DNA from: Nocardiopsis sp. NRRL B-16309
GTDB taxonomy: Bacteria; Actinomycetota; Actinomycetes; Streptosporangiales; Streptosporangiaceae
DNA length: 64,000 nucleotides
Reading direction: 5' to 3'
NCBI RefSeq assembly: GCF_001279585.1
Contig: NZ_LGEC01000062.1
Location: 1 to 64,000, forward strand
Positions within the stretch are counted from its first letter, which is position 1. Each line of letters opens with the position of its first letter. Below are positions 16,846 through 24,954 of the stretch, in pieces. The translations under genes and the position numbers were made by a program. The notes beneath the pieces were generated by a model. It searched no databases. It saw only the letters and a list, made by a program, of their open reading frames with translations, and was not told where the DNA came from.

Positions 16846-17219
16846 GCAGTGCGAACGAGATGCCCGAGGACCCATGTCCGCGCTGGTGCGAGGCCGACCA
16901 CGGCATCGACACCGAACGTATGCGTCACCTGCGCCTGGTGCGCGACCGGGGCGAGGAGGGCGTCAGCGTGTGGCTCACGAGATCGGACAGCTGGGCCGGG
17001 AAACGGGGCCTGGGGCTGGTGGAGGTGACCGTGTGGGGCCGTCGGGGCGGCTACACCCGCACCTCGCTGGAACCGTCGATGGCCCGGCTGCTCTCCGACC
17101 TCGCCGAGCGGTGCGGGCACGCCGAGCTGTCCACGGCCCTGGCCGAGGCCGCCGACCTGGTGGAGGCGACCCCTGACCGCGTGCCCGCCCCCGGATCCGG
17201 TCGCGCCGCCGCCCCCTGA
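16842..17219 (+). CDS. DUF6907-like protein
   Basis: The 125-residue product has the CPRWCEADHGID motif near its N-terminus and a final helix pair (ARLLSDLAERCGHAEL) typical of the small actinobacterial proteins annotated as DUF6907. These occur next to HTH/DUF5753 regulators and their role is unknown; the CxxxC-x3-H pattern may bind a metal. It is the last gene of the overlapping trio and is followed by a clear hairpin. Confidence 0.7.
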   Translation: MSSANEMPEDPCPRWCEADHGIDTERMRHLRLVRDRGEEGVSVWLTRSDSWAGKRGLGLVEVTVWGRRGGYTRTSLEPSMARLLSDLAERCGHAELSTALAEAADLVEATPDRVPAPGSGRAAAP

Positions 17220-17328
17220 TCGCGTGCACGTGACCCGGCCGCCGCCCTGGCCGAGGCCGCTGACCTGTTGGAGTCCCCCCCCTGAGCCCGCTCCGGCTCC
17301 GAGCCCGACACCGGCCCCCTGACACGAC

Positions 17329-17357
17329 GGTGCCCCCGTCGAGGGGACGGGGGCACC
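17329..17357. terminator. Bidirectional hairpin terminator
   Basis: Perfect 12-base arms GGTGCCCCCGTC (17329-17340) and GACGGGGGCACC (17346-17357) with a five-base loop lie between the convergent small-protein operon and the aminotransferase gene. Confidence 0.75.
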
Positions 17358-17404
17358 AGGCGCCGCGTGGGGACGAGGGACGGGGCCAGGGGCCCCAGGG
17401 GGCT

Positions 17405-18781
17405 CTAGAGCCGGTCCCAGGCCTCGGTGAGGACCTTGCGCAGGATGCGCTCGATCTCGTCGAAGTGCTCCGGCCCGCAGGTCAGCGGCGGCGAGAGCTG
17501 CACGACGGGCTCGCCGCGGTCGTCGGCGCGGCAGACCAGCCCGGCGTCGAACAGCGCCTGCGACAGGAAGCCCTTGAGCAGGCTCGTGGACTCCTCCGCG
17601 GTGAAGACCTCCTTGGTCTCCTTGTCCTTCACCAGCTCGATGCCGTAGAAGAACCCGTCACCGCGGACGTCGCCGACGATCGGCAGGTCCAGCAGCTTCT
17701 CCAGGGTCGCCCGGAAGACCGGCCCGTTCTCGCGGACGTTGTCGAGGATGCCCTCGCTCTCGAACAGGTCGAGGTTGGCCAGCGCCGCGGCGGCCGCGAC
17801 CGGGTGGCCGGCGAAGGTGATGCCGTGCAGGAACGCGCTGCCGGGCTCCTTGAACGGCTCCATGACCCGCTCGCGGGCGATCACGCCGCCCAGCGGCACG
17901 TAACCGCTGGTGGCGCCCTTGGCGAAGGTGATCATGTCCGGCAGGTAGCCGTACTTGGTGGCGCCGAAGTACTCACCGAGGCGACCGAAGGCGCAGATGA
18001 CCTCGTCCGAGACCATGAGCACGCCGTAGCGGTCGCAGATCTCCCGCACGCGCTGGAGGTACCCGGGCGGCGGCGGGAAGCAGCCGCCGGAGTTCTGCAC
18101 CGGCTCCACGAACACCGCGGCGACGGTGTCCGGGTCGTTCTGCAGGATCGCGTCCTCGATCTGGTCCGCCGCCCAGCGGCCGAACGCCTCGTGGTCGTCG
18201 CCGTGCACGGGCGCGCGGTAGAAGTCGGTGTTCGGCACCTGGATGGTGCTCGGCACCAGCGGCTCGAACGGGGTCTTGATCGCCTGGAGGCCGGTGATCG
18301 AGAGCGCGCCGAGGCTGCTGCCGTGGTAGGCGATCTTCCGGCTGATCACCTTGTGCCGGGTGGGCTCGCCGATCGCCTTGAAGTACTGGCGCGCGAGCTT
18401 CCAGGCCGACTCGACGGCCTCGGAACCGCTGGTGGTGAAGAAGACGCGGTTGAGGTCGCCGGGCGCCAGGTCCGCCAGCCGCGCGGCCAGCTCCGCCGCC
18501 TTGGGGTGGGCGTAGGTCCAGATCGGGAAGTAGGCCAGCTCCTTGGCCTGCTCCGCGATCGCGTCCGCGATCTCCTCGCGGCCGTGCCCGACCTGCGAGA
18601 CGAACAGGCCGGCGAGGCCGTCCAGGTACTTCTTGCCCTCGGAGTCGTAGACGTGGACGCCCTCACCACGGGTGATGACGGGGACGTCGGCGTCGTCGTA
18701 TCCGGCCATCTCCGTGAAGTGCATCCACAGATGGTCCTTGGCGGCCCGCTGGATTTCTGCCGGGCTCAGGTGCGCTGCCAC
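17405..18781 (-). CDS. Class III aminotransferase (polyamine/beta-alanine type)
   Basis: This 458-residue PLP enzyme belongs to the aminotransferase class III family and resembles SpuC-type polyamine:pyruvate aminotransferases, which convert putrescine to 4-aminobutanal. The PLP lysine is Lys288 (TFAKGATSGYVPLGG), the cofactor-ring aspartate is Asp259 (VSDEVICAFG) and the phosphate loop is TTSGSEAVE (116-124). The GTG at 18781 is preferred since GGGAG precedes it; a TTGACA promoter lies about 100 bases upstream. It diverges from an aminobutyraldehyde-type dehydrogenase, so the two enzymes would act in sequence. A role on beta-alanine from the pyrimidine operon is a less likely alternative. 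Confidence 0.9.
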   Translation of the reverse strand: MAAHLSPAEIQRAAKDHLWMHFTEMAGYDDADVPVITRGEGVHVYDSEGKKYLDGLAGLFVSQVGHGREEIADAIAEQAKELAYFPIWTYAHPKAAELAARLADLAPGDLNRVFFTTSGSEAVESAWKLARQYFKAIGEPTRHKVISRKIAYHGSSLGALSITGLQAIKTPFEPLVPSTIQVPNTDFYRAPVHGDDHEAFGRWAADQIEDAILQNDPDTVAAVFVEPVQNSGGCFPPPPGYLQRVREICDRYGVLMVSDEVICAFGRLGEYFGATKYGYLPDMITFAKGATSGYVPLGGVIARERVMEPFKEPGSAFLHGITFAGHPVAAAAALANLDLFESEGILDNVRENGPVFRATLEKLLDLPIVGDVRGDGFFYGIELVKDKETKEVFTAEESTSLLKGFLSQALFDAGLVCRADDRGEPVVQLSPPLTCGPEHFDEIERILRKVLTEAWDRL

Positions 18782-18863
18782 TTGGTGCTCCCAAGATCGC
18801 TGAGTGGGGCGGGGACCTCGGTCGGGTCGACCCGGGGGACCCGAACGGGGTCCTCTCAACAGA

Positions 18864-18892
18864 AATAGTCGCATCTTTGGCGCCAGTGTCAA
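18864..18892 (-). promoter_or_regulatory. Sigma-70-type promoter of the aminotransferase gene
   Basis: On the minus strand TTGACA (18892-18887) is followed after exactly 17 bases by ACTATT (18869-18864). The perfect -35 element and ideal spacing give a housekeeping-type promoter with a leader of about 75 bases before the GTG. Confidence 0.65.
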
Positions 18893-19035
18893 GTATCCGT
18901 CGGGAAACCCAATCTTTACAACGGAATCCCTTGAAGTCGGGCGTCCTGCCTGGCAGTGTGACAGTTCACACCGCCAGCACGTCCGTCGTGCCCCGACCAG
19001 CGCGTCTACGGCGCGCCCGACCCGCAGGAGCCACT

Positions 19036-20484
19036 GTGACCCAGGAGTCAGGCACCGAACACCTCCGCAACTTCGTCAACGGGGAGTACGTCGACACCGC
19101 CGACGGGGCACGTGCCGACCTCGTGGACCCCTCGACGGGCAAGGTCTTCGCCACCGCCGCCGTGTCCGGGGCCGAGGACGTCGACCGCGCGTTCAAGGCC
19201 GCCCAGAACGCCTTCGAGGGCGGTTGGCGCGACTCCACGCCCGCCGAGCGGCAGATCGCCATGAACAAGTTCGCCGACGCCGTCGAGGAGCGCGCCGACG
19301 ACCTCGTCGACGCCGAGGTCCGCAACTGCGGCAAGCCGGTCGGCCTGACCAAGAGCGAGGAGATCGGCCAGGTCCTGGACGCCCTGCGCTTCTTCGCGGG
19401 CGCCGCGCGCAACCTGGAGGGGCGCGCCGCGGGCGAGTACATGGCCGACCACACCTCGTGGATCCGGCGCGAGCCCCTGGGCGTCGTCGGCCAGATCACC
19501 CCGTGGAACTACCCGATGGCCATGGCCGCCTGGAAGATCGGCCCCGCCATGGCCGCGGGCGACACCATCGTCCTCAAGCCCTCCGACACCACGCCGCTGT
19601 CCACGCTGCTCCTGGCGGAGATCGCCTCGGAGTTCTTCCCGGCCGGCGTGTTCAACGTCGTCACCGGCAACCGCGACACCGGCCGCGCCCTGGTGGACCA
19701 CCCCGTGCCCGCGCTGATCTCGCTCACCGGCTCCACGCGCGCCGGGTACGAGGTCGCCCAGGCCGGGTCCAAGGACCTCAAGCGCCTGCACCTGGAGCTG
19801 GGCGGCAAGGCCCCCGTCATCGTCTTCGACGACGCCGACGTCGAGAAGGCCGCCGCCGGGATCGCGGAGGCCGGGTACTTCAACGCCGGCCAGGACTGCA
19901 CCGCCGCCACGCGCGTGCTCGCCGCCCCCGGCATCCACGACGACCTGGCCGCCGCGCTCGCCGAGCAGGCGCGCGGCACCGTCACCGCCCCGCCCAGCAA
20001 CCCCGACGCCGCCTACGGCCCCGTCAACAACGCCAACCAGCTGGCGCGCGTCACCGGGTTCCTGGAGCGCACCCCCGACCACGCCGAGGTGCTCGCGGGC
20101 GGCCACCGGGTCGGCGACGAGGGCTACTTCTTCGCACCCACCGTCGTGTCGGGCCTGCGCCAGGGCGACGAACTCGTGACCGACGAGATCTTCGGCCCGG
20201 TCATCACCGTCCAGCGCTTCACCGACGAGGACACCGCGGTCTCCTGGGCCAACTCCGTCGAGTACGGCCTGGCCTCCAGCGTGTGGACCAGGGACCACGC
20301 CCGCGCGCTGCGCGTCTCGCGCCGCCTGGACTTCGGCTGCGTGTGGATCAACACCCACATCCCCATCACCGCCGAGATGCCGCACGGCGGCTTCAAGCAC
20401 TCCGGCTACGGCAAGGACCTGTCGACGTACTCCTTCGAGGAGTACACCCGGATCAAGCACGTCATGAGCTACATCGGTGACTGA
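19036..20484 (+). CDS. Gamma-aminobutyraldehyde-type aldehyde dehydrogenase
   Basis: A 482-residue NAD(P)-dependent aldehyde dehydrogenase. Catalytic residues are Asn158 (TPWNYPMAM), Glu254 (LELGGKAP) and the nucleophile Cys288 (NAGQDCTAATR). The GQDC context is that of gamma-aminobutyraldehyde dehydrogenases (PatD/YdcW group), which oxidise 4-aminobutanal to GABA. The GTG at 19036 has GCAGGAG just upstream; a longer frame back to 18877 crosses the divergent promoter region. It is the first gene of a rightward set continuing with a polyamine ABC importer, with its stop overlapping a possible start of the ATPase gene. Confidence 0.9.
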   Translation: MTQESGTEHLRNFVNGEYVDTADGARADLVDPSTGKVFATAAVSGAEDVDRAFKAAQNAFEGGWRDSTPAERQIAMNKFADAVEERADDLVDAEVRNCGKPVGLTKSEEIGQVLDALRFFAGAARNLEGRAAGEYMADHTSWIRREPLGVVGQITPWNYPMAMAAWKIGPAMAAGDTIVLKPSDTTPLSTLLLAEIASEFFPAGVFNVVTGNRDTGRALVDHPVPALISLTGSTRAGYEVAQAGSKDLKRLHLELGGKAPVIVFDDADVEKAAAGIAEAGYFNAGQDCTAATRVLAAPGIHDDLAAALAEQARGTVTAPPSNPDAAYGPVNNANQLARVTGFLERTPDHAEVLAGGHRVGDEGYFFAPTVVSGLRQGDELVTDEIFGPVITVQRFTDEDTAVSWANSVEYGLASSVWTRDHARALRVSRRLDFGCVWINTHIPITAEMPHGGFKHSGYGKDLSTYSFEEYTRIKHVMSYIGD

Positions 20485-20560
20485 GCCGTCGGCACCGGAA
20501 CCGCCGCCGGACCCGCGTCCCCCCGTACCAGGAACGAGAGCTGATAGGAACTCCGACGCC

Positions 20561-21718
20561 ATGGCCACCAGCACCACGAGTCCCACGCCCGAGGCACCGC
20601 CCGCCACCGAACCGGCGGCGAACCGGCCCGCCATCACCCTCAACGGGGTCGTCAAGGCCTTCCGCTCCGGTTCGGAGACCGTGCGCGCGGTCGACGGCGT
20701 GGACCTGGCCATCGAGGCCGGGGAGTTCTTCTCCCTGCTCGGTCCGTCCGGCTGCGGCAAGACCACCACGATGCGCATGATCGCCGGGTTCGAGGAGCCC
20801 ACCGAGGGCACCGTCCTGCTGGAGGGCAAGGACGTCACCGGGGTGGCCGCCAACCACCGCGACGTCAACATGGTCTTCCAGAGCTACGCGCTGTTCCCGC
20901 ACATGAGCGTCGCGGACAACGTCGCCTTCGGGCTCCGGCGCCGCCGGGTGCCCAAGGACCAGATCCGCACCCGGGTCGCCGAGATGCTCGACCTCGTCGA
21001 GCTCGGACACCGCGCCAAGCACCGGCCCACCCAGCTCTCCGGCGGCCAGCAGCAGCGCGTCGCCCTGGCCCGGGCCCTGGTCAACCAGCCCAGCGCCCTG
21101 CTGCTGGACGAACCGCTCGGCGCGCTCGACCTCAAGCTCCGCCAGTCCATGCAGGTCGAGCTGAAGCGCATCCAGCGCGAGGTCGGCATCACCTTCGTCT
21201 ACGTCACCCACGACCAGGGCGAGGCGCTGACGATGTCGGACCGCATCGCGGTCATGAACGAGGGCCGGGTGGAACAGCTCGGCACACCCGCGGAGATCTA
21301 CGAGCGCCCGGCCACGCGCTTCGTCGCCGACTTCATCGGCACCAGCAACCTGGTCAGGGGCGTGGTGAAGGGCCGGGCGGGCGACCACTGGAAGGTGGAG
21401 GTCGCCGACGGCGCCACCGCCCTGGTCGCCGAGCTTCCCGACACCGTCACCACCGGAGCGCACATCCACCTGACCGTGCGGCCCGAGAAGATGCGCATCG
21501 GCACCGACGCCCCGGGAACGGACGTCAGCCGGGTCCCCGGGACGGTCACCGAGACCGTGTACATGGGCTCGTCCACGCACTACCAGGTGGACATCGGGGG
21601 CGGCGAGGAGGTCACCGTCTACCAGCAGAACGCGTCCGGCTCGACCCTGGTCGCCCAGCGCGGCGAGTCCGTGTGGCTGTCCTGGCGCCCCGAGCACTCC
21701 TACGCGCTGTCCTCCTGA
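20561..21718 (+). CDS. potA: Polyamine ABC transporter ATP-binding protein (PotA-like)
   Basis: The 385-residue ATPase has Walker A GPSGCGKTT (61-69), signature LSGGQQQRVALARAL (159-173), Walker B LLLDEPLGALD (180-190), the H-loop VTHDQGEAL, and a C-terminal TOBE domain, as in PotA and related importers. A GTG at 20477, overlapping the previous stop, would add 28 residues; the ATG at 20561 with AGGA upstream gives the usual N-terminus. It sits between the aldehyde dehydrogenase and the binding protein gene and should power import of putrescine or spermidine. Confidence 0.92.
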   Translation: MATSTTSPTPEAPPATEPAANRPAITLNGVVKAFRSGSETVRAVDGVDLAIEAGEFFSLLGPSGCGKTTTMRMIAGFEEPTEGTVLLEGKDVTGVAANHRDVNMVFQSYALFPHMSVADNVAFGLRRRRVPKDQIRTRVAEMLDLVELGHRAKHRPTQLSGGQQQRVALARALVNQPSALLLDEPLGALDLKLRQSMQVELKRIQREVGITFVYVTHDQGEALTMSDRIAVMNEGRVEQLGTPAEIYERPATRFVADFIGTSNLVRGVVKGRAGDHWKVEVADGATALVAELPDTVTTGAHIHLTVRPEKMRIGTDAPGTDVSRVPGTVTETVYMGSSTHYQVDIGGGEEVTVYQQNASGSTLVAQRGESVWLSWRPEHSYALSS

Positions 21719-21750
21719 GCATCCCCCAAGAACGAGTAGGGAACGACGAC

Positions 21751-23016
21751 ATGAGCAACCGCCCTCGCCCCAACCTGAACACACCGCTTCTCCGGGGCCT
21801 CACCCGCGCCCGGCGCTCCCCGCTGGTGCTGCCCGGCATGACCCGGCGCCGCACCCTGCAGGCAGGCGGCGCCGCGGCCGCCGCCCTGGCCCTGTCCGCG
21901 TGCGGCGTCGGCGGCCAGCAGAGGGACCCCGCGGCGAGCGAGGACTACTGGGCCGACAAGGAGCAGACCGGTTCCCTGCGCTTCGCGAACTGGCCGCTGT
22001 ACATGGACTCCGAGCGCACCCAGCTCCAGCAGTTCACCGAGTCGACCGGCATCGAGGTCGACTACAAGGAGGACGTGCAGGAGGCGGCGTCGTTCTTCGG
22101 GCAGATCCAGCCCCGCCTGGCCAACGGCGACGACACCGGGTACGACCTCATGGTGCTGCCCAACGGCTTCGAGCTCGCCAAGCTCATCGAGCTCGGCTAC
22201 CTCGTGCAGCTCGACCACACGAAGCTGCCGAACTACGCGGAGTACGCGGGCGAGTCCTACAAGAACACCGCCTACGACCCGGGGAACCAGTTCACGGTGC
22301 CCTACACCTCGGGCATCACCGGCATCGCCTACAACCCGGAGTACGTCGACCGGGAGATCACCAGCATCGCCGACCTCTGGGACCCCGCGTTCGAGGGCAA
22401 GGTCGGGATGATGGGCGACGCCCAGGAGATCGCCAACTTCGGCCTCCTGCTCAACGGCGTCAACCCGGCCGACTCCACCCTGGAGGACTGGGAGGCCGCC
22501 GCGGAGAAGCTGCGCGAGCAGCGCGACGCCGGCATCGTGCGCGCCTACTACGACCAGGACTTCATCCAGCCGCTCACCAACGGCGACCTGTGGATGACCA
22601 TGGCCTGGTCCGGCGACATCTACCAGCAGAACGCCGAGGAGGGCACGAACCTGAAGTTCGTCGTGCCCGACGAGGGCGCCACGCTGTGGACCGACAACCT
22701 GATGATCCCCTACACCTCGCAGGCGCCGGTGGACGCCATCGAGCTGATGAACTTCCTGTACGACCCGGAGATCGCCACCGGGCTCACGGAGTACATCGCC
22801 TACATCACGCCGGTGCCCCACGCCCAGGAGGTCATGGCCGAGTGGGCCGACGCCGAGGACGGCAGCGAGCGCGGTGAGGCGCTGCGGGAGATGGCGGAGA
22901 GCTCCCTGGTCTTCCCGACCGAGGGCGACTACCAGAAGCTCCACAACTACGTGAACCTGGAGGCCGACGCCCAGGAGGAGTTCGCCTCCCTCTTCCACGA
23001 GATCACGCAGAGCTGA
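21751..23016 (+). CDS. potD: Polyamine-binding lipoprotein (PotD-like)
   Basis: A 421-residue extracellular solute-binding protein of the spermidine/putrescine family. The signal region has a twin-arginine-like start (MTRRRTLQAGG, residues 30-40) followed by a lipobox LSAC, so it is exported, possibly by Tat, and lipid-anchored. The mature part begins with the family strand GSLRFANWPLYMD and contains YDLMVLPNGFELAKLI and VPYTSGITGIAYNP. An N-terminal extension of 29 residues precedes the arginines. It lies 32 bases after potA and 4 before the first permease gene. Ligand specificity cannot be read off with certainty. Confidence 0.9.
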   Translation: MSNRPRPNLNTPLLRGLTRARRSPLVLPGMTRRRTLQAGGAAAAALALSACGVGGQQRDPAASEDYWADKEQTGSLRFANWPLYMDSERTQLQQFTESTGIEVDYKEDVQEAASFFGQIQPRLANGDDTGYDLMVLPNGFELAKLIELGYLVQLDHTKLPNYAEYAGESYKNTAYDPGNQFTVPYTSGITGIAYNPEYVDREITSIADLWDPAFEGKVGMMGDAQEIANFGLLLNGVNPADSTLEDWEAAAEKLREQRDAGIVRAYYDQDFIQPLTNGDLWMTMAWSGDIYQQNAEEGTNLKFVVPDEGATLWTDNLMIPYTSQAPVDAIELMNFLYDPEIATGLTEYIAYITPVPHAQEVMAEWADAEDGSERGEALREMAESSLVFPTEGDYQKLHNYVNLEADAQEEFASLFHEITQS

Positions 23017-23020
23017 GCCC

Positions 23021-23875
23021 ATGAGGAACCGTAAGATCACGCCCTACGCGCTGGTGCTGCCGGCGTGGGCCTGGCTGGCACTGTTCTTCGTGGTGCCCAT
23101 CGGCGGGATGCTGTCCCTGTCGCTCACCACGGGCAACGTCATCACCGGGTTCGAGCAGTCCTTCGCGGTCGGCAACTACGTCGACGCCGTCAGCACCTAC
23201 TGGGAGCAGATCCTGCGCTCCCTGTTCTACGGCGCCTGCGCCACGGTGCTGTGCATCGCCATCGGCTACCCGGTGGCCTACTGGATCGCGTTCAAGGGCG
23301 GACCGTACAAGTCCACCTACCTGCTCCTGATCCTGCTGCCCTTCTTCGTCTCGTTCGTGCTGCGCACGATCTCGTGGCGGTTCCTGCTCTCCGACAACGG
23401 CGTGGTCCTGGGCCCGCTGAAGTCGGTCGGGCTGGTCCCGGAGGGGTTCGCGCTGCTCAACTCCGCGCCCGCGGTGATCCTGGGCCTGGCCTACAACTTC
23501 CTGCCGTTCATGATCCTGCCGATCTACGCGGTGCTGGAGCGCATGGACCCGCGGATGGTGGAGGCCGCCCACGACCTGTACGCGGGCCGCTTCCAGGCCT
23601 TCGTGCGGGTGATCCTGCCCGTCTCGCTGCCCGGTGTGTTCGCCGGTGTGCTGATGACCTTCATCCCGACCAGCTCCGACTACGTCAACGCCTCGGTGCT
23701 GGGCGGCACGCACAACACGATGATCGGCAACGTCATCCAGACGCAGTACCTGATCAACAACAACTACCCGATCGCGTCGTCGATCACCTTCGTCCTCATG
23801 GGCCTGCTGCTGATCGGCATCTTCAGCTACGCACGGGCCCTGGGCACCGAGCGCGTCATGGAGGTGCACGCGTGA
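23021..23875 (+). CDS. potB: Polyamine ABC transporter permease (PotB-like)
   Basis: The 284-residue inner-membrane permease has about six hydrophobic segments and the EAA-loop region MVEAAHDLYAGRFQAFVRVI (about residues 183-202) that docks on the ATPase. The N-terminal MRNRKITPYALVLPAWAWLA matches the PotB group. It starts four bases after the binding-protein stop and its own stop overlaps the start of potC by GTGA, indicating coupled translation of the two permeases. Confidence 0.92.
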   Translation: MRNRKITPYALVLPAWAWLALFFVVPIGGMLSLSLTTGNVITGFEQSFAVGNYVDAVSTYWEQILRSLFYGACATVLCIAIGYPVAYWIAFKGGPYKSTYLLLILLPFFVSFVLRTISWRFLLSDNGVVLGPLKSVGLVPEGFALLNSAPAVILGLAYNFLPFMILPIYAVLERMDPRMVEAAHDLYAGRFQAFVRVILPVSLPGVFAGVLMTFIPTSSDYVNASVLGGTHNTMIGNVIQTQYLINNNYPIASSITFVLMGLLLIGIFSYARALGTERVMEVHA

Positions 23876-24717
23876 GCACCGACGTCCTGACACCCCCGGC
23901 GGAGCCGGGCACCCCGGCCGGGCCGCGGCGCGCCGCACGCGCGCGCCGCCGGATCGACTGGGGCCGCTGGTACACGTGGGCCGTCCTGGCCTGGCTGTTC
24001 CTGCCGATCGTGTTCATGGCCGCGTTCAGCTTCAACGACCCGGCCGGACGGCACAACGTCACCTGGCAGGGCTTCACCCTGCACTGGTACCAGAACGCGT
24101 TCGCCTACCCCGAGCTCAACGAGGCGATGTTCAACTCGGTGAGCATCGCACTGCTCACCATGCTGGTGTCGGGCGTGCTGGGCACGCTCCTCGGCCTGGC
24201 CCTGGGGCGGTTCACCTTCCGGGGCAAGCAGCTCACCAACCTGGTGATGTTCGCGGCGATCAGCGCCCCCGAGGTGGTGCTGGGCGCGGCGCTGCTGTCC
24301 ACGTTCCTGATGATGGGCGTCACCACGGGCTACTGGACGACCGTCGTCGCGCACGTGATGTTCTGCGTGTCCTTCGTGGCGATCACCGTGCGGGCCAGGG
24401 TCATCACCCTCGACCCGCAGCTGGAGGAGGCCGCCCAGGACCTCGGCGCCGGCCCGTGGACGACGTTCCGGCTGGTCACACTGCCGATGCTCTTCCCCGC
24501 GGTGATGGCGGGCGGGCTGCTCGCCTTCGCCCTGTCGATCGACGACTACATCATCACCACGTTCGTCAGCGGCGACGTCACGACGTTCCCGCTGTGGATC
24601 TGGGGTACGACCAGGGTGGGCATCCCGCCCCAGGTCAACGTGATGGGAACACTGCTCTTCCTGGTGGGTGTGGTCCTGGCGGTGGCCAACATCGTCATGG
24701 CGCGCCGCCGGAGGTAG
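23872..24717 (+). CDS. potC: Polyamine ABC transporter permease (PotC-like)
   Basis: The 281-residue second permease has a proline/arginine-rich cytoplasmic start, about six membrane segments and the coupling loop LEEAAQDLGAGPWTTFRLVT (about residues 183-202). DDYIITTFVSG near the end is characteristic of PotC. It starts at a GTG overlapping the potB stop. A hairpin after the gene separates it partly from the following oxidase. Confidence 0.92.
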   Translation: MSTDVLTPPAEPGTPAGPRRAARARRRIDWGRWYTWAVLAWLFLPIVFMAAFSFNDPAGRHNVTWQGFTLHWYQNAFAYPELNEAMFNSVSIALLTMLVSGVLGTLLGLALGRFTFRGKQLTNLVMFAAISAPEVVLGAALLSTFLMMGVTTGYWTTVVAHVMFCVSFVAITVRARVITLDPQLEEAAQDLGAGPWTTFRLVTLPMLFPAVMAGGLLAFALSIDDYIITTFVSGDVTTFPLWIWGTTRVGIPPQVNVMGTLLFLVGVVLAVANIVMARRRR

Positions 24718-24750
24718 CGGGCACGGGCCCCGAGTACGGGAACCTCCGGG

Positions 24751-24790
24751 CCCGGAGGCGGACCCCCTCCCCGAGGGATCCGCCTCCGGG
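24751..24790 (+). terminator. Hairpin between potC and the oxidase gene
   Basis: Exact 12-base arms CCCGGAGGCGGA (24751-24762) and TCCGCCTCCGGG (24779-24790) with a 16-base loop. It may terminate or attenuate transcription from the transporter genes into the oxidase gene. Confidence 0.6.
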
Positions 24791-24954
24791 CCGGCCGGGA
24801 CCCCGTCGGCGCCCCCGTGCCCGAACCGGGCCACCGGCCCGGGTCCGGGGCGCGGTCCGGCACATCCGTCCGTGCCGGCCCGCGCCCCGCTCTGCTGCAT
24901 CCGTGCCCGCCGAATCCCCGGCGGGCACGGCCACGACGAGACGGAGTGATACCC

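Noticed and set aside
19048..20871. Long minus-strand open frame opposite the aldehyde dehydrogenase
   Set aside because: It mirrors a gene with a clear catalytic Cys and Glu; the frame itself has no family features.
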